This document shows, in pieces, positions 22,801-37,000 of a DNA stretch of 46,792 bases. Below the pieces are notes generated by a model. It saw nothing but the letters and a program-made list of their open reading frames with translations. It had not been told where the DNA came from and did no database searches. Origin of the DNA: Beroe ovata (taxonomy: Eukaryota; Ctenophora; Nuda; Beroida; Beroidae); assembly GCA_946803715.1 (NCBI GenBank), contig CAMPET010000062.1:277681-324472 (forward strand), read 5' to 3'. Every line of letters starts with the position of its first letter. The first letter of the stretch is position 1. Made by a program: the position numbers and the translations under genes.

Positions 22801-25042
22801 TATGATTCTTTCGTGCTTCCAGTTCCAGAAAAAATTACTCAACAGCATAAAACTCATACAAACAACTTGTAGAGTTTTGCTAAAGACAAAACGCAGATCA
22901 ACATACGAACACGTTGAGTTGAACACACGTTCAGTATAATCCCAGTATATAATGATAAATAGTGCCACGTACGTTAACATGGTGCCACGTACGTTAACAT
23001 GGTGTCAAGTACCTTGAGATGGTGTCACGAGCCTCACTGAGCGCCTGTCTCAGTGTTGATACCTCTTCCTCCGCAAGTTTTGTGCGGTGCTGCGCGTTCC
23101 TGACACATTCCTTCATACTGCCCTTCTCCTCGGTAGCATGACCGAGTCGGTCCTGTCATGAGGGAGGGGGGAGTTATGCGTGACGTCATGACAAGAGGGA
23201 ATTTGTGAACGCTCATATCACAAGGGGGGTTATGCGTGACGTCATGACTCATGACAACTATAAAGACGACATTTGCGAATGCTAATATCAACATTAAGTA
23301 GGGCTGAGGTAGGACCATGGAAATAGCATAACGACACCTCACGGCAAAGCGAAAGATATTATTTGAGGAGGGTCACAAACTTATGAAGTCAGTCATGTGA
23401 CTGATACAACCAAAAAACACAAGTACAACCAATGGAAATCACCTGGATTTGGGCCAATTTTTCCTTGTTTCTCGTACACTCATCATTGAGGTGGCAGTTA
23501 GCTCGCTCTAGTGCCTCGATAATCTCATTCTGCTTGGACACCGCTTGCTCCTTCTCTTTCATCTCACAGAGATTCCTCTCTAGTGCTTCCTGAGGACACG
23601 TTTTTGTGACGTCATGCGATCATACTTTGTCTCTGTGTTTTATTCAGAGTACAACTTGAGGGCAAATATTTGTCTATCGATGAGTGATGTGACGGTCTCA
23701 AGTTTTAAATTCTATATCCCCCACTTGAAATAAATGTATTATCGGTGTGATGAATGAAGTTGTAAATTGTAAATGATAAGAGTGCAAATTTCTGACAATG
23801 AGCAGCAAATCAGTCATCTACAAATGGATCAGGATGAAATAATGCGCTCTCTCAGCATCGGTTTCTGCAAAAACAACTCCATTTAGGGTTTGAAAAACCA
23901 AATTTGAAAATTACTCTCAACCGTTTCTTAAAAGACCCCGCCTTACGTGCGGTTGCAGCAGTAGAATATACTAAAATTTTAAGCGGGACCGAATGTTTTT
24001 GCACGACACCCGATGATAATGGAAAATATCACTGATTCCATGATATTACTTAACTTATACGAGGGAACTGCAAAATATCTTACCTGAAGTTTGATGATCT
24101 TGGTCCGTTCCACTGTAAGTTGTTCCTCAGTGTAACACTGCTGTTTCTCACTGACACTCAGTTGTTCCCTCAACCTGGGACACATAATTCAGCTGTCACT
24201 TACTGTCAATCACTTAACTCCCTGTCACTTAACTATCTATCATAGTATTGGGGTGATTTGTTGGAGTCGCATGAGGGACCAATGTTTCTTTAACGAACCG
24301 ATGCGGCAAAGTAAGCAGCCGTTGTTTTCGACTCCCTAACAACGGCTGTTTCACTTTGTGGCATGTCTGTGCGATGTCAGAATTTCAGAAAATTGAATCA
24401 CATTACGATCTGATCCACCCAGACGAACTTATCGAGTCACTTAGTGAAGGAACCCCTGCAACTGCTGCTGCAGGATCCCATTTATAAGCTGTCTCACAGG
24501 AATCAATACTTAAGTAAATAAAGGTGTGCTACATCAATAATATATTTTCATTAATAAACATGGTATTATTCCATGTTAACAAATATATAAAGTCTATTTG
24601 ATTGTTTCCCGAACAATTTTATTAACTAACCGCGAGAGTTCTTCCTGCCTTAATTTGCTCTTAGCATGAATGTCAGCTTTCATCTTTGCAACAGCTTCCT
24701 CACAAGCTGTAACCTGAGCAAGTATATTTTACACACACACACAGACATAGACACATACAGACATAGACACACACAGACATAGACACATACAGACAGAGAC
24801 ACACACACAGCCCCCCAACACTCACACACAGAGACACACACAGAGAGACACAAATACGCACACATAGACACAAACACACACACGCACACACAGACGCGCA
24901 AATCCCCACCTCAGCAATGGCCTTCACGTGTTTATCATTGGCATCACTAAGTTCCGTGTGGAGGGACGTTATTCTACCGTTCTTCTCCTGTAGCTCGTCC
25001 AGCACAGAGGAGAGTTGTGTCTTCAGCAAGTCCATCTCTGAT
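19805..25042 (-). CDS. Coiled-coil gene, last eleven exons and C-terminus
   Basis: Exons 24910-25042 ([20 protein letters not shown]), 24631-24713 ([20 protein letters not shown]), 24084-24174 ([19 protein letters not shown]), 23443-23589 ([19 protein letters not shown]), 23013-23152 ([20 protein letters not shown]), 22331-22527 ([19 protein letters not shown]), 22105-22226 ([20 protein letters not shown]), 21834-21926 ([20 protein letters not shown]), 21523-21630 ([20 protein letters not shown]), 20236-20364 ([20 protein letters not shown]) and 19805-19909 ([19 protein letters not shown]). The last exon contains a donor-like GTACGT but reads on in heptad phase to TGA at 19805, so I take it as terminal. 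Confidence 0.87.
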
Positions 25043-28000
25043 CTGTGATCATGAATTAATTAGTATTAATTCTTCAGTATGTCACGTGCAGAACTGATTT
25101 TGGCCTATTTGTGTGTCCCATTGATTTTCGCGTTTTTGTACTGTTTGCTTCCCAGGGGAGAGAAATCGTCATTTGGGCGTGGTTTCACGGCGAGTATGAA
25201 CTAAACATGATCGTAACGAGGATTGATATTTGTAGTGTGAGAGTAGGAGAGATGATTTGGTGGAAAATTAGTGTCGTAAGTGCCGGTAAAGACTTAATTA
25301 GAGACCTTCGAAAATGAAGTAAAAAAGTGTGGAGTCACTCACATCATTTTTATCGATACTCCGATCAGAAATTGGAAGAAATTTTTTTGTCGCACATGCA
25401 AGCAAAGACCATGAATTCCCATGTATTTTTGGACGCTGAATCGATTCCCGATCGAATTTCGGCCCTATCTTGTTTCCCTGAGGAGCTGTATATCATGTGA
25501 CTCATAACTTCATGTCTGAGAAGAAATAAGAATTTCCCCCATTTTCCCAATCAGCTAGCTCTCTAATTCTTTCAGATTCGAATTCTACGTCAAAAAATAG
25601 GCCAGAAACACTATTTTTCAGTATGTCACGTGCAGAACTGATTTTGGCCTATTTGTGTGTCCCATTGATTTTCGCGTTTTTGTACTGTTTGCTTCCCACG
25701 GGAGAGAAATCGTCATTTGGGCGTGGTTTCACGGCGAGTATGAACTAAACATGATCGTAACGAGGATTGATATTTGTAGTGTGAGAGTAGGAGAGATGAT
25801 TTGGTGGAAAATTCGTGTCGTAAGTGCCGGTAAAGACTTCATTAGAGACCTTCGAAAATGAAGTAAAAAAGTGTGGAGTCACTCACTTCATTTTCTATCG
25901 ATACTCCAATCAGAAATTCGAAGAAATTTTTTTGTCGCACATGCAAGCAAAGACCATGAATTTCCATGTATTTTTGGACGCTGAATCGATTCCCGATCAA
26001 ATTTCGGCCCTATCTTGCTTCCCTGAGGAGCTGTATATCATGTGACTCATAACTTCATGTCTGAGAAGAAATAAGAATTTTCCCCAATTTCCCAATCAGC
26101 TAGCTCTCTAATTCTTTCAGATTCGAATTCTACGTCAAAAAATAGGCCAGAAACACTATTTTTCAGTATGTCACGTGCAGAACTGATTTTGGCCTATTTG
26201 TGTGTCCCATTGATTTTCGCGTTTTTGTACTGTTTGCTTCCCACGGGAGAGAAATCGTCATTTGGGCGTGGTTTCACGGCGAGTATGAACTAAACATGAT
26301 CGTAACGAGGATTGATATTTGTAGTGTGAGAGTAGGAGAGATGATTTGGTGGAAAATTCGTGTCGTAAGTGCCGGTAAAGACTTCATTAGAGACCTTCGA
26401 AAATGAAGTAAAAAAGTGTGGAGTCACTCACTTCATTTTCTATCGATACTCCAATCAGAAATTCGAAGAAATTTTTTTGTCGCACATGCAAGCAAAGACC
26501 ATGAATTTCCATGTATTTTTGGACGCTGAATCGATTCCCGATCAAATTTCGGCCCTATCTTGCTTCCCTGAGGAGCTGTATATCATGTGACTCATAACTT
26601 CATGTCTGAGAAGAAATAAGAATTTTCCCCAATTTCCCAATCAGCTAGCTCTCTAATTCTTTCAGATTCGAATTCTACGTCAAAAAATAGGCCAGAAACA
26701 CTATTTTTCAGTATGTCACGTGCAGAACTGATTTTGGCCTATTTGTGTGTCCCATTGATTTTCGCGTTTTTGTACTGTTTGCTTCCCACGGGAGAGAAAT
26801 CGTCATTTGGGCGTGGTTTCACGGCGAGTATGAACTAAACATGATCGTAACGAGGATTGATATTTGTAGTGTGAGAGTAGGAGAGATGATTTGGTGGAAA
26901 ATTCGTGTCGTAAGTGCCGGTAAAGACTTCATTAGAGACCTTCGAAAATGAAGTAAAAAAGTGTGGAGTCACTCACTTCATTTTCTATCGATACTCCAAT
27001 CAGAAATTCGAAGAAATTTTTTTGTCGCACATGCAAGCAAAGACCATGAATTTCCATGTATTTTTGGACGCTGAATCGATTCCCGATCAAATTTCGGCCC
27101 TATCTTGCTTGCCTGAGGAGCTGTATATCATTTGACTCATAACTTCATGTCTGAAAAGAAATAAGAATTTTCCCAAATTTCCCTACAAGAGAATTAATTA
27201 TGATTATCTAGTATTGCGATGAGGTATTTGCAAACAAAGCATGGGTGTAATCAGGAATTATAGGAGTTTAAGTTTGTGAGCTAATGGGGGATCAGGGAAA
27301 TAATCAACCAACCCCCCTCCATTTCCAACCCTAAACTACCCCGTCCCCACTGTCAATCCACCTGATTGCCTCAAGAGTCGATTGAGCGATTCTCTCACTC
27401 TTCTCTGATACCCCTCTCTTCTCCTCCGACTCAGCGAGTGCTTTCTGCAGCTTCCGGCACTGCTCCAGATGCTCAGCTACCTCCCCAACAGCAGATTTGT
27501 GGCGACCCTCCATCGATTTGAGCTGGCAGAGAAATAGAGCCGAGATTTCGCGGGAGATAGAGTCGAGATTTTATGGGGCAAATTTGCGGGACAAATTCAG
27601 TGGAGTCTTTAAGCTCTAAAGTGCGTGCAGGGATCACTTTGTTATAGTATAAAATTCCAAAGATCAAAGTAATCTGATTATACGGGAATGCAGGGGAATG
27701 CATGGGAATGCATGGGAATGGAATGTGTTCGGAGTGTCAAGGTTTGCCCCTCTACCCATGTTGGGTATAGGGTCGGAACTTCATGTGGGGCGTACCTTTG
27801 CAGAAACTTGCTGATGCTTGAGTTCGGCCTCATTCTGGTTTGCTGCAATTAACTTTTTCAAATCTCTAGCTTTTCCCATCAACTCCTGCAAAGAACAAGT
27901 TTTTATAACTTAAGTTTGTCACATTTCTCATTGAAATTGTCTGAAATTCAGAGGTTTTGGCTCATTGCCAAGACGTCCCCTCGCACCATTATCTGTTCAT

Positions 28001-31000
28001 CCTTCTTCTTGACACTGGTCAGTGCTTCACCAAGCTTACAATTCGTCTCATCTACCCTCCTCTCAGCTTCCTGCTTCAACTCCGCCTGAAAAAATGCTGT
28101 TTATAACTCATCCACTACATCAAAAAAGCTTTCATTACTCGGGCAAATCAACTGGCGATTTTTGCGATGATTGCGCTGGCGAATTGCCAAGTTTCGGGTT
28201 GGAAGTGTGAAGGAATGGTCTCTAACCATAGCCTGGAGATCATCGACAGCCTGTTTGTGAGTCTGATGAAGCTGTTGGAGCTCCCCGTCCAGCTGTTTTA
28301 GCAGTGCTTCCTGTTTATCCACCTGTGTGGAGTAAGGGTGAGGAAGAAGTGGGGTGAGGAGGAGCTAATGCGAGGAGTCAGGGTGAGGATAAAGTGAGGT
28401 GGGGATAAAGTGGAGTGTGGAAAGGACATGAAGTAACGTCTGCCATGTGGAGCAATATTGGTGCCGTATTACCAGTCTATAAGGGAACATGAGTCATGCA
28501 AAAAGTAGCACTCTTGTTAGTCACTAAAGTGCCAAACTTGGAATACATAGCAAGGAAGAACGTCACACACGTACAAATCTTGTGGAGTGCCTTGAGGTAA
28601 GGGCTTTTAGCACTTTAGGAAACAATTTGCAGATTTGGAGAACGGGAATTTCTGCCCGCTACTACGTCAATCTACTCATAGAAATCTGTGTCTAGTAATG
28701 CTGGACCTCATGAGATTCCGGTATCACTCATATATTCCATTTCCTCTGGCTCCCCCCATATTCGGTCAGAACTCAAGCTGGAGCAATGGTCAGTACGGGA
28801 CCTATCCATGGAGGGGAATCCCTGCTGCCACACCCATAGGTAACCCGTAACATGGCACGCCCAGAGGTAACATGGCACTCAGTTCTCTCGCAGTCACACG
28901 CTGTGAGCAATCGCACACTCGGGTGAATCAGTGCATCATTTCACCCGTGACCCGTTGAAGGGGCCAGGGGGTGAAGGGGAACGGGGGAAGTAGGGTCAGG
29001 GGATGGGGATTGTGGATGGGGGGAGGGGGGATCAGGAAAGTGGGGGTGTTAGTAACGGGAGGGGGGAGGGGGAAATGTGTACCTGTCCTGATAGGTGATC
29101 ATTATCAGCCACCACATTAGATATCTTCTCATCTTGTTCACTTATCACCGCTTCCTTTTCCTTTTTCTGATTATTCAAGAGTGGTTAGGCTAATTGAAAT
29201 ATACATATGTCATTCATACTACAGATACCACACAAATGTCAAACATAATATGTTCATCCGACCAAACCCAAAATTTAAAATTATGTCCAGCTCCTTATAA
29301 AGAAAGCTCGACTCGTTAACTATTGCTCGGCTCATTAACTATTGCTCGCGTGGTTGCTCAGCCATGACTGCCCAATATCGGTAAAACAATGAACACAACT
29401 GTATGATATTCTGACTTAGTGGAGGGCACATACAACTGAAGCAACTCATGCAGTAGTNATGCTCAGCTACCTCCCCAACAGCAGATTTGTGACGACCCTC
29501 CATCGATTTGAGCTGGCAGAGAAATAGAGTCGAGATTTCGCGGGAGATAGAGTCGAGATTTTATGGGGCATATTTGCGGGACAAATTCAGTGGAGTCTTT
29601 AAGCTCTAAAGTGCGTGCAGGTTTTGCTATATAATTGGGGGATCACTTTGTTATAGTATGAAATTCCAAAGATCAAAGTAATCCGATTATACGGGAATGC
29701 ATGGGAACGCATGGGAACGTATGGTACCTAATGCATGGGTATGGAATGTGTTTGGAGTGTCAAGGTTTGCCCCCATTGATATAGGGTCGGAACGTCATGT
29801 GGAACTTCATACCTTTGCAGAAACTTGCTGATGCTTGAGTTCGGCCTCATTCTGGTTTGCTGCAATCAACTTTTTCAAATCTCTAGCTTTTCCCATCAAC
29901 TCCTGCAAAGAAAGAGGATTTATAACTTAAGTTTGTCACATTTCTCATTGAAATTGTCTGAAATTCAGAGGTTTTGGCTCATTGCCAAGGCATTTCCTCG
30001 CACCATTATCTGTTCATCCTTCTTCTTGATACTGGTCAGTGCCTCACCAAGCTTACAATTCGTCTCATCTACCCTCCTCTCAGCTTCCTGCTTCAACTCC
30101 GCCTGAAAAAAATGCTGTTAATAACTCGTCCACTACGTCAAAAACGCATTCATTACTCGGGCAAATCAACTGGCGATGTTTGTAATTGCGCTGGCAAATT
30201 GCCAAGTTTCATGTTGGAATGTGTGAAGAACTGGTCTCTAACCATAGCCTGGAGATCATCAACAGCCTGTTTGTGAGTCTGATGAAGCTGTTGGAGCTCC
30301 CCGTCCAGCTGTTTTAGCAGTGCTTCCTGTTTATCCACCTGTGTGGAGAAAGGGTGAGGAAGAAGTGAGTTGAGGAGGAGCTAGGGCGAGGAGTTAGGGT
30401 GAGGATAAAGTGAGGTGGGGATAAAGTGGAGTGTGCGGAAAGGACATGAAGTAACGTCTGCCACGTGTAGCAATATTGGTGCCGTATTACCACAGTCTAT
30501 ATGGGAACATGAGTCATGCAAAAGTAGCACTCTTGACTCTTGTTAGTCACTAAAGTGCCAAACTTGGAATACATAGCAAGGAAGAACGTCACACACTCTT
30601 GTGGAGTGCCTTGAGGTAAGGGCTTTTAGCACTTTAGGAAACAATTTGCAGATTTGGAGATCGGGAATTTTTGTCCGCTACTACTACGTCAATCTACTCA
30701 TAGAAATCTGTGTCTAGTAATGCTGGACCTCATGAGATTCCGGTATCACTCATATATTCCATTTCCTCTGGCTCCCCCCATATTCGGTCAGAACTCAAGC
30801 TGGAGCAATGGTCAGTACGGGACCTATCTATGGAGGGGAATCCTTGCTGCCACACCCAGAGGTAACCCGTAACATGGCACACCCAGAGGTAACATGGCAC
30901 TCAGTTCTCTCACAGTCACACGCTGTGAGCAATCGCACACTCGGGTAAATCAGTGCATCATTTCACCCGTGACCCGTTGAAGGAGCCAGGGGGATGAAGG

Positions 31001-34000
31001 GGAACGGGGGAAGTAGGGGTCAGGGAGATGGGGATCAGGGGATGGAGGATCAGGGGATGGGGATTGTGGATGGGGGAGGGGGGTCAGGAAAGTGGGGGTG
31101 TTAGTAACGGGAGGGGGGAGGGGGAAATGTGTACCTGTCCTGATAGGTGATCATTATCAGCCACCACATTAGATATCTTCTCATCTTGTTCACTTATCAC
31201 CGCTTCCTTTTCCTTTTTCTGATTATTCAAGAGTGGTTAGGCTAATTGAAATATACATATGTCATTCATACTACAGATACCACACAAATGTCAAACATAA
31301 TATGTTCATCCGACCAAACCCAAAATTTAAAATTATGTCCAGCTCCTTATAAAGAAAGCTCGACTCGTTAACTATTGCTCGGCTCATTAACTATTGCTCG
31401 CGTGGTTGCTCAGCCATGACTGCCCAATATCGGTAAAACAATGAACACAACTGTATGATATTCTGACTTAGTGGAGGGCACATACAACTGAAGCAACTCA
31501 TGCAGTAGTTAATGAGGTAGAGCTAATTGTCGATATAATGAATACAAGATGTATAAATGAAATCAGGGCGCTGGCAAGCGCCCGCAGCCACGGAAAAAAT
31601 GGGCGTGGTCCCGGCCCGGAGGGCCGGGAGCACTGCTCGAGGCCCGAAGGGCCGAGGGCAGTGTTGTCTCGAAGAGATATGAAGTCCAAAAGTAATGATG
31701 AAGTCATTACGTGTGTTTGTAAAATCACGTTTGCCAGCGTATACTATATAAAAATGTACCAAATCGCGAAAATTGCGATTTTCGTGACGTCATTACACCA
31801 TGTAAATGAAGTCGGTTCATCATTAAAATTTGCACAGCTTGTCTCTATGTCAAGATGAACAAATGTTGAAAATTTCATGTAAATCGCCCGAACCGTTTTT
31901 TCAGAAAAAAATTGTGAAATTAATTCAAAACCCTTGTTTTTAGTCCCGAGTCGACCCGACCCGACCCGACCATAAAACGGGGGGCGAGTAAACTCGAGAA
32001 CTATAAAAGATAGAGCCTCGATCGATACGGCATATGAAAGCTCTCGTTNCGTGGTTCAGGAGTATTTGTTTTTGTACATGTCCATATCACGGAGATATCT
32101 GTTTTTTATTTTCTCCTCCTTGATGGGCGAGCTGGTCCGGAGTGGACGACTTGTTCTCACCTCGTCCGATAGCTTGTCCGACAGCTGTTCCGCCTGGTTC
32201 AACTGGTTCTTCAACTTACGAACCATCTCGTCCTTCGCAGCGCTCTGCACAGTGTCAAATAGTGTGGTGTCAGGGTGGAGTGGTGTCAGAGTGGAATGTT
32301 GTCAGTAGGTGAGTCAAAACTCAAAGCATAGCCAGTTTCTGTCAAGGTGTCGAGCGATCATGATAGCGATGTCAAGGTGTAGTATCACTTGGCATCATTA
32401 TGCCAAGTAATAGCAAGGTGTTTAGGGGCGTGTGAGTCGTAAACTGCATATTCGTGGGATAAAATCTACCAGAGTGTTTTCGAGGTCAAAATATATGGCG
32501 GTGTCATTGTTTATCTAGGCGGTGCCATTGTTTATCTAGGCGGTGTCAATCGGAAAATACCTCTTCGAGAGTCTTGAAATGGTCCTCTTCGCTCCGCAGC
32601 AACCGGCTCTTCAGTTGCTTGATAGCAACATCCTTCTCCTCCATTTGGAGAGAATACTTCTTTATCTTCTCCTGGGTTGCGACCATCTCTGTTCTCAGCT
32701 CCTGGGAATATCGGAGGGTGGTGTCAAGCTGTGAATTTAATTGATGAGACGTGGTGTCAAGGGCTGAAGATGAGGTGTCAAACTCAAAGTGTGTCAAGAG
32801 ATGTTTGAGGTATGCTGGCATAATACTGTATTCAAATTCTGCTACTAATACTATTGACTCTGATTCCGGCAGACAAAACACGAAATATGACTGTGAGCTT
32901 ATATCTTACCTCGGTTGATTTGTTTGCCTGCGTTATCTCATCCATGGCGTACTCGTATCTCTTCTTGTAGTCGGTCAACTGTGATTCGGAATCCTGGTTC
33001 CTGAGAAAGAGGAATTTCAATTTACATAAACTTGTACCAATTAGCGACTAATTATACGGGTAATCACCGTTATCAGTCATCAACCGTCATTAATTATTCA
33101 ATTACTCACTTGATTGACATTTTGTCCCTGTCATCCTGTAGCTGTCGGAGTTGGGTTCGGACTTTCTCCAAATCCTGCTGTCTCCGTTCGCACGTGTTGT
33201 CTAACTTCTCCGACTATGGAAAGTAAATAAGTGCTACATTAAATAATGCTTTACATAATAGTTTGCATAATACTTTGTAAGAGGAGTTTTTAATGGACGT
33301 TGGTCAGATAATATATAAGTGCAGCCGGAGCACATTTCAAAGTGGTCACGAGTTGTGCCCGTCCACCCTCATACAGACGACGATATTGTAGCTACAGTGG
33401 ACTAGACTGTGAACTGACATGAGTCAAGATTTGTTATGAAGAGCTTCGTTCAATCTTTCTAATGTTCTGGATTAGTGGATTTATGTGACTACGCAGCTAC
33501 AAATGTGGCACCGTGGCTACTTATCATTATTTTGGGTCAGCACGAAGATGATTACATGTGCATATCTCAGGATGGAATAACTGAGATTCACGCCTCCATA
33601 TAGTATCCATAGCAACAAGTGAGATTCACGCCTTCATATTATAGTATCCATAGTAACGAGGTACTCACACTAAAAAACACTCAACAGAAATACGAATAAA
33701 TCCTCACCCTCGACTTTAGCTCATTTGCCTCAGCCTGAGCTATTTTTAGCTCATTTTGGAGCGCTTTATTCGTACTCTCACTCTGCTCCAGGAGAGCAAA
33801 GTTGTTTTTCAGCTTCTCCTGTGAGAGTTTGAGCTCGCTAGCCCCCGTGTGTCGGGCGTTCTTACTGTGTTCTCGGTACTGAGAGGGGAGGGTGAGGAGT
33901 GAGGAATATATATATATTTCATGAGGAATGAGGAGTATAGATAACATGAGAAGTAAAGTACGAAAAATACAGGAAATTTGTAAATGACGCACCAAATGGA

Positions 34001-37000
34001 ACTCTTTCTTGAGCTGATGATGGTTAGCTTGAAGTTTTGCATGTTCCAGTTCAATCTTCTTGAGGGATGATTGGGACGCTTGCAGTCGAGATTCAGTCTC
34101 ACGCTGCGTCCTCTCCTGGTTATCCATCTGAAAGTGGAACGGGGGGATCAATAAGTTGACCAGTTTCAGAGATCTTGAGCATCGCATGGCGAATTATTAC
34201 TTTTAAACTGCTCTGAACTTTGAAACCGAGTCTGTTATACGGGGAACTCATATCTTCAAGCTCAGAATTTTCAATCATGAAATTAACCTGAAGTGCTTTG
34301 CTCTTCTTCAGCTCGTTGAGTGCGGCAATCTCATTATCGGCGTTGTGGAGTTTTTTCTCCAAACTTGCTGTCGAGATCTGGCACTCCACATACTTGCTAT
34401 TACTCGCATCCAGCTCCCTCTTCAACTGATTAATCAGGGAGTCTCGGTCTTCCAGCTGATAAATGGATCGGGTAGGTAATTGAGCTGATAAAAACATATG
34501 ATGGGGAGTGTCAATTCAAACCGCTCGAAATTATGTAACGTCTGGAGGAAACGCAAATTTTCTCCGAATCTGCTAATAACCGACTGATTTCGAACGAAAT
34601 TGCCACAGGATGAGATAATTGGATGGAAATGAGCTGCGAATCTTACATCTCGCGAGAATTTGGAGGACAGATCTTTGCTGCTGGATAGCTCCTTCTCTAG
34701 ATCGTGTATCTTCCGCTCAAACTGTTCCAGCTCGTCCAGACACTGTCTGTACTGCTGCTGGGAGGAGTGCAGCTCGTCCTCCATGTGCTTGAACGAGTCC
34801 TGAAAACCGGCGTGATTCAGATGGGTGAGAGAAGTATCGCGGCGTGATTCAGATGGGTGAGAGAAGTATCGCGGCATGATTCAGATGGGGGAAATGACAA
34901 TTGCGGCGTGATTTGGTAGTCAGAGAAGAGATGTAGCTGATGAGATCATTACCTGCACGAACAACTTGTGCTGTTCCGCCTGAGACTGCATCTCACTCTT
35001 TATCCTGGATATTTCCGTATCTCGGATCGTGATACTATCGTGTTTCTCCGCAACCTCCTTTTTCAGATAGAGAGCGTTTTCCTCGCTCTTCACGAGGGAA
35101 TCTTCCAGTCGTCCGATCTGAAGTGACATCATAAAGTCGTGAGTCACGACTCGTGACATAATTTCTCTGGTATTCTGATAACAAGTTAAGTTGATGTTGT
35201 CAGAATTTCGTTTGTTGCCATCGTTTCTTGTAAGCCAGGCCCTATTTATGGGAAGAACACACGAAGTATCCTCCCCAACCCCCATCATGGCTCCCCCAGG
35301 CTCTATACTAGACCCGATATCGTACCTCAGTAGTCTTCTCCTGGATCCTATCTCTCTGCTCCTGGTTCAGGGTCTGTATCCTCACCACTTCCTCCCTCAA
35401 CTTCTGCACCTCCTCACACTTTGCCTGGAAATCCTCGTCCAAACCCCGGAGATCCTCACTCACCACGTTGCACTGGTTCTCCAGGCTGTCACGCTCACTC
35501 TGTAAACTGAAATACGACACGTATGTTATACACGGCGTGTCATACTAATGAGACGAGACAGTGACTCACGCTAAGACACTTTGTGATGAGACAGTTTGTG
35601 TTCGTACAATGAGACAAGACAATGTGTGTTTCTGCCAATTTAAAATATTGATGGTTCCCATAATTGTGATTTTTGAGATCAAGGTAATCATGGTTGACAG
35701 ATCTATAGTTATAGAAACAGNAAAGTAAATAAGTGCTACATTAAATAATGCTTTGCATAATAGTTTGCATAATCCTTTGCATAAGGAGTTTTTAATGGAC
35801 GTTGGTCAGAAAATATATAAGTGTAGCCGGAGCACATTTCAAAGTGGTCACGAGCTGTGCCGGTCCACCCTCATACAGACGAAGATATTGTAGCTACAGT
35901 GGACCAGACTGTGAACTGGCATGAGTCAAGTTTTGTTACGGAGAGTTTCGTTCAATATTTCTCATGAAAGAGGTCCAGTGACTGGATCTATGTGACTACG
36001 CAGTACGCAGCAACAAATGTGGCTACGCGGCTACTCATCATAGATGATTGGGATGATTACATGTGCATATCTCAAGATGGAATATTTGGTGACTGAGATT
36101 CACGCCTTCATATCATAGCATCCAAAACAACGAGGTACTAACACTCAACAGAAATACAAAAAAAATCCTCACCCTCGACTTAAGCTCATTTGCCTCGGCC
36201 TGAGCTATTTTTAGCTCATTCTGGAGCGCTTTATTCGTACTCTCACTCTGCTCCAGGAGAGCAAAGTTGTTTTTCAGCTTCTCCTGCGAGAGTTTGAGCT
36301 CGCTAGCCCCCGTGTGTCGGGCGTTCTTGCTGTGTTCTCGGTACTGAGGGGGGGGGNAGGAATATATATATATTTCATGAGGAATGAGGAGTATAGATAA
36401 CATGAGAAGTAAAGTACGAAAAATACAGGAAATTTGTAAATGACGCACCAAATGGAACTCTTTCTTGAGCTGATGATGGTTAGCTTGAAGTTTTGCATGT
36501 TCCAGTTCAATCTTCTTGAGGGACGATTGGGACGCTTGCAGTCGAGATTCAGTCTCACGCTGAGTCCTTTCCTGGTTATCCATCTAAAAGTGGAACGGGG
36601 GGATCAATAAGTTGACCGGGCATATAGCCAGTTTCAGGGATCTTGAGAATCGCATGGCGAATTATTACTTTTAAACTGCTCTGAACTTTGAAACCGAGTC
36701 TGTTATACGGGGAACTGAAGCTCGTTATATGATACGCCGCTGGGAATTCATATCTTAAAGCTCAGAATTTTCAATCATGAAATTAACCTGAAGTGCTTTG
36801 CTCTTCTTCAGCTCGTTGAGTGCGGCAATCTCATTATCGGCGTTGTGGAGTTTCTTCTCCAAACTTGCTGTCGAGATCTGGCACTCCACATACTTGCTAT
36901 TACTCGCATCCAGCTCCCTCTTCAACTGATTAATCAGTGAGTCTCGGTCTTCCAGCTGATAAATGGATCGGGGTAATTGAGTTGATAAAAACATATGATG

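Noticed and set aside
24680-25035. Minus-strand Cys/Val-rich frames of 73 and 111 codons
   Set aside because: One merely extends exon 24910-25042 into intronic CA repeat; the other is repeat only.
25073-27183. CRISPR-like array
   Set aside because: The units are 545 bp and contiguous with no spacers, in a eukaryotic intron.
31498-31858. Pro/Arg/Gly-rich frames of 76-106 codons on both strands
   Set aside because: They arise from the GC hairpins and show no heptad or domain pattern.
32051-32160. Continuation of exon 32161-32244 past its GTGAGA donor
   Set aside because: The frame stays open but the pattern changes to [16 protein letters not shown] and ends near the N; the donor joins in phase to exon 31135-31218.
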